Source: Oscillospiraceae bacterium (GTDB lineage Bacteria; Bacillota; Clostridia; Oscillospirales; Ruminococcaceae). From it: a stretch of DNA of 64,000 bases. Made by a program: the position numbers and the translations under genes. Positions 25,537-32,283 of this stretch are shown here, one piece after another; the stretch's first letter is position 1, and every line of letters begins with the position of its first letter. The notes under the pieces are model-generated. The model saw only the letters and a list, made by a program, of their open reading frames with translations. It ran no database searches and was not told where the DNA came from. The stretch lies in the NCBI GenBank assembly GCA_017438745.1, contig JAFRUS010000103.1:21816-85815 (forward strand), read 5' to 3'.

Positions 25537-26910
25537 ATGTTTTCAGATGAACAGAAAAAAGCAAATGGAGAGTATTTACGTGTTCTTATTACTAAACCGG
25601 ATGAAAACGGAGAAGAGATTCCGCTAACCCATTTTTATAAACGCTATCTTAATGACCTCGGAATAAAAATAAATGATGATGAGTTGAAGCGTATAAAGAA
25701 TCGATTTTCAGCTATCTTGAATGGAAGAAATAATATCAATCCGGCTAACGATGATCTTGTAATAATCAGTCGTCTGCTTGGCGTTTCAATAGAAGAAATT
25801 TTATCTGCAGGAAAGAAACGTTATGATACACCGGAATCTTATGTTAAGAACTATGATATTGCTGCATCTTCAGATAAATCAACATGGGAAAAATTCATTA
25901 CCAGTGATAATGATTCTTTAGTATGCCGCGATGAATACGGTAAGACGATTCTGGATTACGCAGTTGATTTCAGAAATTACAGCCTGATAAGGTACATGAT
26001 TGATAAAAGGATCATATGGTTCGCATCTAGTCAGGAAGACAGCGAAAAAATAATAAATATTATGGATTTCGGAGGCGGAACCAATGTGGGAAAATCCGAG
26101 TATAATGATTTAAGTAGAGAAATCACGCATGATGACTCACTGAGAAAAGCTATTATTACTTTAGCTATAGAAAATGAAGATTATGAAATATTATCTTCTT
26201 TACGCGCAAGAGAAACTTTGAGAGAATTGGCGTCAGTTAATTATGGCGCAGATTATAGTAAAAGCAACTACAGTGATAGGAACATCGCTGACGAAATAGA
26301 CGCTTTTATAGTTGGAGCTATATCAAATACTAAGTGTGAAGAAATTATCGATTATTTTTCCGAAGAATTCGAGATCATCGCCAAATGCCGACGAAATCCT
26401 GCTGAGACAAAGTTTATTTATTCGCATATTGATCAGGTTATAGAAATGCTAGTGTGTAACTCACGAGAAAAAGATGCAGAAAAGGTGCTTCGAAAGGCGA
26501 TAGAACATAATAAAAGAGCTTTTGAAAAGGTTAATGAACGCATAGAGAAAAGTATAGAAGATGAATTTGAAGCCGAAAAGATTCATTTGGATGAAGTTAT
26601 CGAAGAAATGCGTAAAAATGGCTGCAGTGAAGAACAAATTGAAATATGCAAAGCTAAACGTTTGGATAAGACAAGAATGAAACAAGTTGTACTTGATTAC
26701 GAAATTAAATTTGATAGTGCGTTGCGTACTGTTTCCTTTAATCATCGTATGCCTGGAGGATTGGTGGTCAATATAGTAAAAGCGAAAACAGAGGAGATTA
26801 AAAACTCGTCTGAAAATATAAGACAACTAATTAATGAGTTAAATACCTGGTACCGAAAAACCATCGAACTGGGAGGTGAAAAGTATGACGAAGTATTGCT
26901 ACAACTATGA
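25537..26910 (+). CDS. HTH-like protein with ankyrin-like body, paralogue 2
   Basis: 457 residues if started at ATG 25537 (MFSDEQKK), aligned with the first paralogue's MFKTASPE; the in-frame ATG at 25522 overlaps the TGGAG ribosome site. It has the same layout: N-terminal HTH-like part with DDLVIISRLLGVSIEEILSAGK, ankyrin-like ILDYAVDFRNYSLIRYMID and ITLAIENEDYEILSSLRARE, and a Glu/Lys-rich helical region before the C-terminus. It starts 46 bp after paralogue 1, with no promoter between. Its end overlaps the tiny acidic gene by 26 bases. Confidence 0.72.
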   Translation: MFSDEQKKANGEYLRVLITKPDENGEEIPLTHFYKRYLNDLGIKINDDELKRIKNRFSAILNGRNNINPANDDLVIISRLLGVSIEEILSAGKKRYDTPESYVKNYDIAASSDKSTWEKFITSDNDSLVCRDEYGKTILDYAVDFRNYSLIRYMIDKRIIWFASSQEDSEKIINIMDFGGGTNVGKSEYNDLSREITHDDSLRKAIITLAIENEDYEILSSLRARETLRELASVNYGADYSKSNYSDRNIADEIDAFIVGAISNTKCEEIIDYFSEEFEIIAKCRRNPAETKFIYSHIDQVIEMLVCNSREKDAEKVLRKAIEHNKRAFEKVNERIEKSIEDEFEAEKIHLDEVIEEMRKNGCSEEQIEICKAKRLDKTRMKQVVLDYEIKFDSALRTVSFNHRMPGGLVVNIVKAKTEEIKNSSENIRQLINELNTWYRKTIELGGEKYDEVLLQL

Positions 26911-27079
26911 TTCCGGTGACTATGAGTACATAGATGAAAATGGTTTCAGCTGGGATCGTGGCGAATATGTTTACAACTGGGATGACAGCGAATACAGACG
27001 TGAGCGGGAAGAAGAGGAGCGCAGCAGTTACGGCTATGACCGTGGTTTATGGAATGACGATGAAGAGGACGACTGGTGA
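26885..27079 (+). CDS. Small Tyr/Asp-rich acidic protein overlapping paralogue 2
   Basis: 64 residues (MTKYCYNYDSGDYEYIDENG...DDEEDDW). GGGAGG lies 8 bases before the ATG, inside the previous gene. The protein is made of Tyr/Trp/Asp repeats (YNYDSGDYEY, YVYNWDDSEY, SYGYDRGLWNDD) and has no recognisable fold. Overlap and strong ribosome site argue for real, coupled translation. It could be an inhibitor or nucleic-acid mimic for the paralogue pair, but that is guesswork. Confidence 0.6.
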   Translation: MTKYCYNYDSGDYEYIDENGFSWDRGEYVYNWDDSEYRREREEEERSSYGYDRGLWNDDEEDDW

Positions 27080-27202
27080 GCATTGTTCTTATGAACTGAA
27101 GCATTCTTCGCACACTGAAACAATGTGACGTTTACACTTCAAAAAATACAATTAACGTTAAAAATAACATACTAATCGTCGAAAATTGTATGGTTATACT
27201 CA

Positions 27203-27231
27203 TTGAAAACGATTAACATACGTGATATAAT
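27203..27231 (+). promoter_or_regulatory. Promoter of a candidate small RNA
   Basis: TTGAAA (27203-27208), 17-bp spacer, TATAAT (27226-27231), with no coding region downstream on this strand before a terminator. Confidence 0.6.
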
Positions 27232-27237
27232 AAAAAC

Positions 27238-27390
27238 AGGATTGATTTGTATATCAGCTGCGGCAGAGATCGGTTCTGCCGACGGCTGGATTTGAAATAC
27301 AGAGAAACAACTAATTCCTTAAAAATCATATATACAGCATCTCCTCTGCAGGCTCGAACGAAGAGTCTGTGGGGGAGATGTTGTTTTTTT
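27238..27390 (+). ncRNA. Candidate structured small RNA of about 150 nt
   Basis: Between a good promoter and a terminator (CAGCATCTCC...GGAGATGTTG then T7, ending 27390) lies no open frame. The 5' half folds into a long hairpin: ATCAGC and GGCAGA pair with TCTGCC and GGCTGGAT around GATCGGT. An A/U-rich single-stranded stretch follows. The next gene (ychF) is on the other strand, so this is not its leader. I could not match it to a known RNA; 6S-like RNA is a possibility but the expected long rod is not evident. Confidence 0.5.
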
Positions 27391-27468
27391 GATGCAGGAA
27401 AATACGTGATATGAAAAAACTCACATCTGTAGTTGCGCTGAAATAATCATTCTAATTGCGAAAGCAGC

Positions 27469-27508
27469 AAAAAACGCAGGCCTCCTACGGGGGAGAGACC
27501 TGCGCTTT
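27469..27508 (-). terminator. Terminator of ychF
   Basis: GCAGGCCTC pairs with GAGAGACCTGC; on the reverse strand it is followed by six T. Confidence 0.8.
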
Positions 27509-27541
27509 CTGGAATATTGAATGGGGAATTAAATTGTCTTA

Positions 27542-28636
27542 TTAAACGTTGAAGCGGAAGAGAACGATGTCGCCGTCGTTCATTACGTATTCCTTGCCTT
27601 CAAGTCTTACAAGGCCCTTTTCCTTGGCTGCTGCCATTGTGCCGCATGCCATGAGGTCGTCGAATGCAACGACTTCAGCACGGATAAAGCCTTTTTCGAA
27701 GTCTGTGTGGATCTTTCCGGCTGCCTGAGGAGCCTTTGTACCCTTTTTGATCGTCCATGCACGAACTTCCGGCTGGCCTGCTGTCAGGAATGAGATGAGG
27801 CCGAGAAGTGAGTAACCTTCCTTGATTATACGGTTAAGACCGGATGTTTCAAGGCCGAGATCACTGAGGAACATTGTCTTGTCCTCGTCGTCCATGTCTG
27901 AGATTTCAGCTTCTATCTGAGCGCAGATCGGGAAAATAGCTGCGTGTTCTTCTTCTGCTATTTTGCATACTGCTTTGTAGTGTTCGTTTGTATCGATGTT
28001 GTTTCTGAAGTCATCTTCGCTTAAGTTTGCTGCGTAGATAACAGGCTTGAGTGAGAGAAGAGGACATGTTTTGAGCATTTCTTCCTCATCTTCAGTTGTA
28101 TCATAGGAACGTGCCGGCTTGCCGTCTTCGAGATGCTTCTTGAGGCCTTCGAAGAAATCAACTTCTGCCTGGTACTTCTTGTCTGCCTTTACCATTTTCT
28201 TTGCCTTGTCAATTCTTCTGTCTACCATTTCGACGTCAGAGAAGATAAGTTCAAGGTTGATGGTTTCTATATCACGGGCTGGATCTATTGAACCGTCAAC
28301 GTGGATAATGTCCATGCTTTCAAAGCATCTTACAACGTGAACGATGGCATCTACCTCACGGATGTCTGCGAGGAACTTGTTTCCGAGGCCTTCACCCTTT
28401 GAAGCGCCTTTTACAAGGCCGGCGATATCAACGAATTCGAGGGTAGCCGGTGTGAATTTGTCCGGGTTGTACATCTTTGCGAGAGCATCGAGTCTTTCGT
28501 CCGGAACGGAAACTATACCAATGTTTTTATCGATAGTACAGAAAGGGTAGTTAGCCGATTCCGCACCAGCATTTGTAAGGGCATTGAACAGTGTACTTTT
28601 TCCTACGTTAGGAAGTCCAACCATACCTAATTTCAT
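27542..28636 (-). CDS. ychF: Ribosome-binding ATPase YchF (OLA1 family)
   Basis: 364 residues, full length. P-loop GLPNVGKSTLFNALT, switch region DIAGLVKGASKGEGLGN, and YAANLSEDD in place of the NKxD specificity motif, which explains the ATP preference of this subfamily. The C-terminal TGS-like part has TIKKGTKAPQAAGKIHTDFEKGFIRAEV. YchF binds ribosomes and has roles in translation and stress responses. Monocistronic with promoter at 28716-28744. Confidence 0.96.
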   Translation of the reverse strand: MKLGMVGLPNVGKSTLFNALTNAGAESANYPFCTIDKNIGIVSVPDERLDALAKMYNPDKFTPATLEFVDIAGLVKGASKGEGLGNKFLADIREVDAIVHVVRCFESMDIIHVDGSIDPARDIETINLELIFSDVEMVDRRIDKAKKMVKADKKYQAEVDFFEGLKKHLEDGKPARSYDTTEDEEEMLKTCPLLSLKPVIYAANLSEDDFRNNIDTNEHYKAVCKIAEEEHAAIFPICAQIEAEISDMDDEDKTMFLSDLGLETSGLNRIIKEGYSLLGLISFLTAGQPEVRAWTIKKGTKAPQAAGKIHTDFEKGFIRAEVVAFDDLMACGTMAAAKEKGLVRLEGKEYVMNDGDIVLFRFNV

Positions 28637-28715
28637 ATTGTGCCAAAATCCTTTCGAGTAAATGATATTTCATCTGTGTACAGGACATTGATATGTCCTC
28701 ATACCATTCTTATTA

Positions 28716-28744
28716 ATGATAACACAAAAGTCAGAGTTTTACAA
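28716..28744 (-). promoter_or_regulatory. Promoter of ychF
   Basis: Reverse strand TTGTAA (28744-28739), 17-bp spacer, TATCAT (28721-28716). Confidence 0.55.
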
Positions 28745-28843
28745 GTAGATTTTAACCCTTAATTATAGTCTAATGTGTCCAAAAGCAGGTATAAGAGGGC
28801 TTTATGCGACGGTTTGTAGCCTTACAAAATCTGAAGGGTAAAG

Positions 28844-28860
28844 TTGTGAATTTTTCACAA
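28844..28860. promoter_or_regulatory. Short perfect inverted repeat in a 540-bp gap
   Basis: TTGTGAA-TTT-TTCACAA, with another short inverted repeat near 28918-28937 (TGAACG...CGTTCA). The gap 28637-29178 holds no gene I can support; it carries the ychF promoter, these symmetrical sites, a promoter at 29020 and the palindromic element at 29066. Confidence 0.3.
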
Positions 28861-29019
28861 ACTTAAAATTTTTCAGAAAAGTGCGGAGATATCTGACGTT
28901 CCGGTGTGTATATATAATGAACGCAAAAATACGTTCACTATTAACAGGAAGCAGCAATAAAGTGCGGAATGCCATGACTTTTCTAAGCGGATTTTAATAT
29001 AAATTTAAGGTTAATATCG

Positions 29020-29048
29020 TTGAAATCCTGTTTTGATTATGTTATAGT
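29020..29048 (+). promoter_or_regulatory. Promoter of the radical SAM/dockerin operon
   Basis: TTGAAA (29020-29025), 17-bp spacer, TATAGT (29043-29048). The leader of about 125 bases contains three strong hairpins. Confidence 0.65.
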
Positions 29049-29065
29049 ATAGTTAGGAAATTAAG

Positions 29066-29152
29066 CACAGATCCGGCGAAGCCGGATCTGTGAGGGGAGA
29101 GATTACGGGGCTTCGCCCCGTTCCCCGCGCTGATTTATGAATAAATCAGCGC
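29066..29152. repeat. Composite palindromic repeat element, copy 1
   Basis: Three perfect hairpins in a row: CACAGATCCGGC/GCCGGATCTGTG (29066-29092), CGGGG-CTTCG-CCCCG (29106-29120), and GCGCTGATTTAT/ATAAATCAGCGC (29127-29152). A second full copy is at 52819 and a broken copy near 56867. It sits in the leader of the radical SAM gene. Confidence 0.85.
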
Positions 29153-29178
29153 ATACTCAGTAAGGGGGTGAGGGAAGC

Positions 29179-30192
29179 TTGGAATACACTATCAGTATAA
29201 CAAATAAATGCAATCTGCACTGCGCCTACTGCTACGAACGCCATCTCAATACCGATTACGGACACATAGATGACGAAAGGGCAGACAGGATAATCAAGTT
29301 CATAACCGACAGGAATGACGCCGGACGCGTATATCTTTTCGGTGGTGAACCGCTTCTTTACAAGGACCTTATAAAACGTTTCTGTACCGAAATTGAAGCA
29401 AAGGAGTTTGTCATCACTACAAACGGCACTCTGCTCGATGAAGAGTTCATTACCTGGTGCGATGAGTGCGGAAAGAACATTGTTATCAACATGTCCCATG
29501 ACGGTAAAAACTGCGAGGGACGCGGAGTGGACTGCAGTCTGCTCGACGGTAAACTGAAGCTTCTGCTTGCTCACAGGCCGGATACTCTTGTGCAGCTCGT
29601 CTACACGGAAAAAACTCTTCCGGAACTGTATGACAATGTTTGTCATCTTCGCAGTCTTGGCGTTAAAAACGTATCAGCTGCGCTGGATGCCTTTACGGCT
29701 CCGGCAGATCCGGAAAGTTTCGCTGATCTTATGCGAGAGCAGTGGGATAAGCTTGCACATCTTTATGACGTTTCCATGTATGAGCTGACTGCAAAGCGCA
29801 AGTACATCAAGGAAAACATAAAGGCAAAATGCGAGATATGCAAAAAGAAACTCTACATAAACTGGGACGGAAACATTTATCCGTGCGTGCAGTTCCAGAA
29901 CCGCAGCGAATTCAGGTGCGGCGACATATTCACAGGTGTGGATACCGCCCGTGCCGAAAAGGACCATCCTGATTATTCAGTGAGATCATCGCGATGCGAA
30001 GGCTGCGAGATAGCTGAATACTGCCGCAATTCATGTGCCTGCCGCAAGATGGCCACATCCGGCACACTTACGGATATCTCCGAAGCCGCGTGCATCGAGG
30101 AACAGGTGCAGATACTAACGGCCCTTGAACAGATACGTTCTTCGCAGATAGCGAAGGAAAAAGGCTGCAAACAGCCACTGGGAAAACAATAA
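29179..30192 (+). CDS. Radical SAM/SPASM peptide-modifying enzyme
   Basis: 337 residues from a TTG start behind GGGTGAGGG. The radical SAM motif CNLHCAYC (Cys 11, 15, 18) is near the N-terminus, followed by YLFGGEPLL (the GGE motif) and ITTNGT. The C-terminus has a SPASM Cys array: CEICKKKLYINWDGNIYPCV, FRCGD, then CEGCEIAEYCRNSCACR and a late Cys, enough for auxiliary [4Fe-4S] clusters. SPASM enzymes of this size mostly act on ribosomal peptides or enzymes, forming thioether, C-C or other cross-links. The next gene, 18 bp downstream, encodes a secreted repeat protein that is the obvious substrate candidate. Chemistry and substrate are inference. Confidence 0.88.
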   Translation: MEYTISITNKCNLHCAYCYERHLNTDYGHIDDERADRIIKFITDRNDAGRVYLFGGEPLLYKDLIKRFCTEIEAKEFVITTNGTLLDEEFITWCDECGKNIVINMSHDGKNCEGRGVDCSLLDGKLKLLLAHRPDTLVQLVYTEKTLPELYDNVCHLRSLGVKNVSAALDAFTAPADPESFADLMREQWDKLAHLYDVSMYELTAKRKYIKENIKAKCEICKKKLYINWDGNIYPCVQFQNRSEFRCGDIFTGVDTARAEKDHPDYSVRSSRCEGCEIAEYCRNSCACRKMATSGTLTDISEAACIEEQVQILTALEQIRSSQIAKEKGCKQPLGKQ

Positions 30193-30210
30193 AACGAAAG
30201 GGGTATTAAA

Positions 30211-31032
30211 ATGAGAAAGTTTACAAAAGAGATATCAATGCTTATAGCTGCTGTTACAGCAGGAAGTATGTCAGGTGCCGCAGTAAATGCGGTAACAGAA
30301 GCAGATGCTGCCGAAGCTCTCGAACCGGAATACAAAATGGCAGCAGCACCTGGAATGACTATTCCGGATGAAAACCTTGATAACTGTGATGACTGCGAAG
30401 ATCTTCTTCCGACTGTAGGCGAGGAAGCTCCGCCGGATTATACAGAACCGGAAGGAACACCGATAAAACTGGCTGGAGCAGCTACAGTGCCTGACTATAC
30501 CGAGCCGGAAGAAAATGTTATGAAGATGCAGGGCCAGGCTACAGTTCCTGATTATACGGAACCTGAAGAAGAACCGGAACCGCTTATGGGTGATGTGGCA
30601 CCACCGGATTATACAGAGCCGGAAAAGGAACCTGAACCGGTAATGGGCGGATTCCCGACACCGGACTACACTAAACAGGAAGTAACACTTCCTCCTGAAG
30701 ACGGTGTTGCAACGCTTCCGGACTATACAGATCCGGACGAAACACTTCCGCCGGAAGAAGGCGAAGCTATGCCGCCTGATTTCACTGAACCGGAGGTTGA
30801 GCTGATGCCGACAACAGGTGTAATGCCTCCTATAAATCCAGGTGATACCAATGAGGACGGTATATTTGACGTAACAGACCTTACACAGTTTTCACTTTAT
30901 CTGCTCGGCGATACAAAAATGACTTATTCCGGAGAGCTGAACGCTGACATGGACGGCGACGGAGAACTTACACTTGCCGATCTTGCCACGATGAAGCAGA
31001 AGCTTTCAAAGAAAGACAATAATAAAAAGTAA
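30211..31032 (+). CDS. Secreted dockerin protein with seven 19-residue PDYTEPE repeats
   Basis: 273 residues; AAAGGGG precedes the ATG. A signal-like hydrophobic N-terminus (about residues 1-28) is followed by an acidic region with a Cys pair (NCDDCED, residues 58-64). Residues 75-207 are seven repeats of exactly 19 residues beginning PDYTEPE four times, then PDYTKQE, PDYTDPD and PDFTEPE. A dockerin closes the protein (GDTNEDGIFDVTDLTQFSLY; ADMDGDGELTLADLATMKQK). The rigid period with invariant Pro-Asp-aromatic-Thr fits a multi-site substrate of the adjacent radical SAM enzyme, displayed on a cellulosome through the dockerin. This role is inferred from context. Confidence 0.85.
   Translation: MRKFTKEISMLIAAVTAGSMSGAAVNAVTEADAAEALEPEYKMAAAPGMTIPDENLDNCDDCEDLLPTVGEEAPPDYTEPEGTPIKLAGAATVPDYTEPEENVMKMQGQATVPDYTEPEEEPEPLMGDVAPPDYTEPEKEPEPVMGGFPTPDYTKQEVTLPPEDGVATLPDYTDPDETLPPEEGEAMPPDFTEPEVELMPTTGVMPPINPGDTNEDGIFDVTDLTQFSLYLLGDTKMTYSGELNADMDGDGELTLADLATMKQKLSKKDNNKK
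30433..30831 (+). repeat. Seven 57-bp coding repeats (PDYTEPE)
   Basis: Seven in-register 57-bp units encode the 19-residue repeats. DNA identity between units is much lower than motif identity, so selection on the peptide and not recent duplication maintains the pattern. Confidence 0.85.
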
Positions 31033-31133
31033 TAACAATTAAAGAACAGTAGTATGCTGAAAAACCGCCGCTTCCGTGCCATAAGCGGGAGCGGCGGATA
31101 AATACATTAATGAACAAAAAAGGAGAAACCAAA

Positions 31134-31955
31134 ATGGAAGAAAACAAGATCTTTTTTAATGCAAGAGAATGGAACATCTGCTCTGATTCGTCATCATCAA
31201 AGGGCGAGAGAACTTTCGTTACTGATTTTGAAGGCGGACTTTCCGAAGCTTACTGCATAGGTGACAAGACACAGAACGTGACTGAAATAGGCACAAAGCA
31301 GCTCATTCTCGACAAGAACATAAAGTACACATTCTACTTCTGGGTAAAGATCGACCGCAGCCAGCGTGCCGAGGCAGTTTGCCAGCTTCAGATCGTTTAC
31401 AACGGTGACTTCGAAAACAAGAGAGTTTACGTTCTCAGCAACGCAAACATCAGACCTTCCAAGATAGTTGACGGATGGCAGCTTTACGAAATTCCGTTCG
31501 TGACCGAGGAAAATGAATACACACAGCTCAGATTCCTTGCTAAGAACGCTCAGTGCAGCATAATTCCGGGTCGTGAGGCAGTAAACTATTCCGGAATAAA
31601 GGATGACAAGCCGGGCAGCGCTTCCGGAGCGGCATATAACGGACAGGATGAAGATGCACAGGAAACTGATGACCAGAATCCGTTCAAGAACATTTCAGAC
31701 GGTTTCAAGGAATTCTTCAATCAGTTCGATACACAGAAAACAGAGAACAGCGGCAGTGCGAAGACAAACAGCGACAAGCCAGCCGATCCGTTTGCTGCTT
31801 TCAATGATTTTGCAAGACAGGTAAAGCGCGATGTTCAGCGCGAAGTTAACAAAAGCGTAAGAAAAGACATCTACAACGATATCAAGTCGATGAAGGATGA
31901 GATAGTAAACGAACTGAAGAACACTTTCAACAGTGATAATAACAACAATAAATAA
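31134..31955 (+). CDS. Protein of unknown function with N-terminal beta domain and helical tail
   Basis: 273 residues from ATG 31134 (AAAAGGAG 7 bases upstream; the frame to 31110 lacks a site). No signal peptide. Residues about 1-150 look like a beta-sandwich (YTFYFWVKIDRSQRAEAVCQ, KIVDGWQLYEIPFV), in the style of carbohydrate-binding or CenC-like modules. A disordered Gly/Asp/Ser linker follows, then an amphipathic helical tail (DVQREVNKSVRKDIYNDIKS). I do not recognise the family. A hairpin (CCGCCGCT...AGCGGCGG, 31065-31097) lies between it and the dockerin gene, so co-expression with the radical SAM pair is uncertain. Confidence 0.65.
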   Translation: MEENKIFFNAREWNICSDSSSSKGERTFVTDFEGGLSEAYCIGDKTQNVTEIGTKQLILDKNIKYTFYFWVKIDRSQRAEAVCQLQIVYNGDFENKRVYVLSNANIRPSKIVDGWQLYEIPFVTEENEYTQLRFLAKNAQCSIIPGREAVNYSGIKDDKPGSASGAAYNGQDEDAQETDDQNPFKNISDGFKEFFNQFDTQKTENSGSAKTNSDKPADPFAAFNDFARQVKRDVQREVNKSVRKDIYNDIKSMKDEIVNELKNTFNSDNNNNK

Positions 31956-31971
31956 GTACAAATATGTATTC

Positions 31972-32010
31972 TTAAAAAGCCGGACGGATTCAGATTTGTC
32001 CGGCTTTTTT
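31972..32010. terminator. Rho-independent terminator
   Basis: AAAAAGCCGGAC pairs with GTCCGGCTTTTT, followed by T8, after the unknown gene. Confidence 0.88.
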
Positions 32011-32149
32011 TTCATGCCTGTTTGTCTGCTCTCCGACAGACAAAAAAGCGACTGTTTATAATAGTTATTAAAATGATAAATGAACGGGTGGTCAGTTTGT
32101 TTATATGTAACAAGAATTTGAAAAAATGCTTAAACGGTACAATTTTTAA

Positions 32150-32178
32150 TTGAAATGAATATCATATTATGATATGAT
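32150..32178 (+). promoter_or_regulatory. Possible distal promoter of the giant adhesin
   Basis: TTGAAA (32150-32155), 17-bp spacer, TATGAT (32173-32178). Confidence 0.45.
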
Positions 32179-32182
32179 ATAT

Positions 32183-32212
32183 GTTAACATTCTGTACACG
32201 TTAACTGTTAAC
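32183..32212. promoter_or_regulatory. Three GTTAAC palindromes between two promoters
   Basis: GTTAAC occurs at 32183, 32200 and 32207 in 30 bases, between the two candidate adhesin promoters. The clustering suggests a regulator site; no regulator is identified. Confidence 0.35.
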
Positions 32213-32229
32213 CTTTTCAACTTTACAGT

Positions 32230-32258
32230 TTGTAAAAGCGTGATAAATGCTTTATACT
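32230..32258 (+). promoter_or_regulatory. Proximal promoter of the giant adhesin
   Basis: TTGTAA (32230-32235), 17-bp spacer, TATACT (32253-32258), 25 bases before the GTG start. Confidence 0.6.
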
Positions 32259-32283
32259 TTATAAATTAACGGAGGAGAAGATT

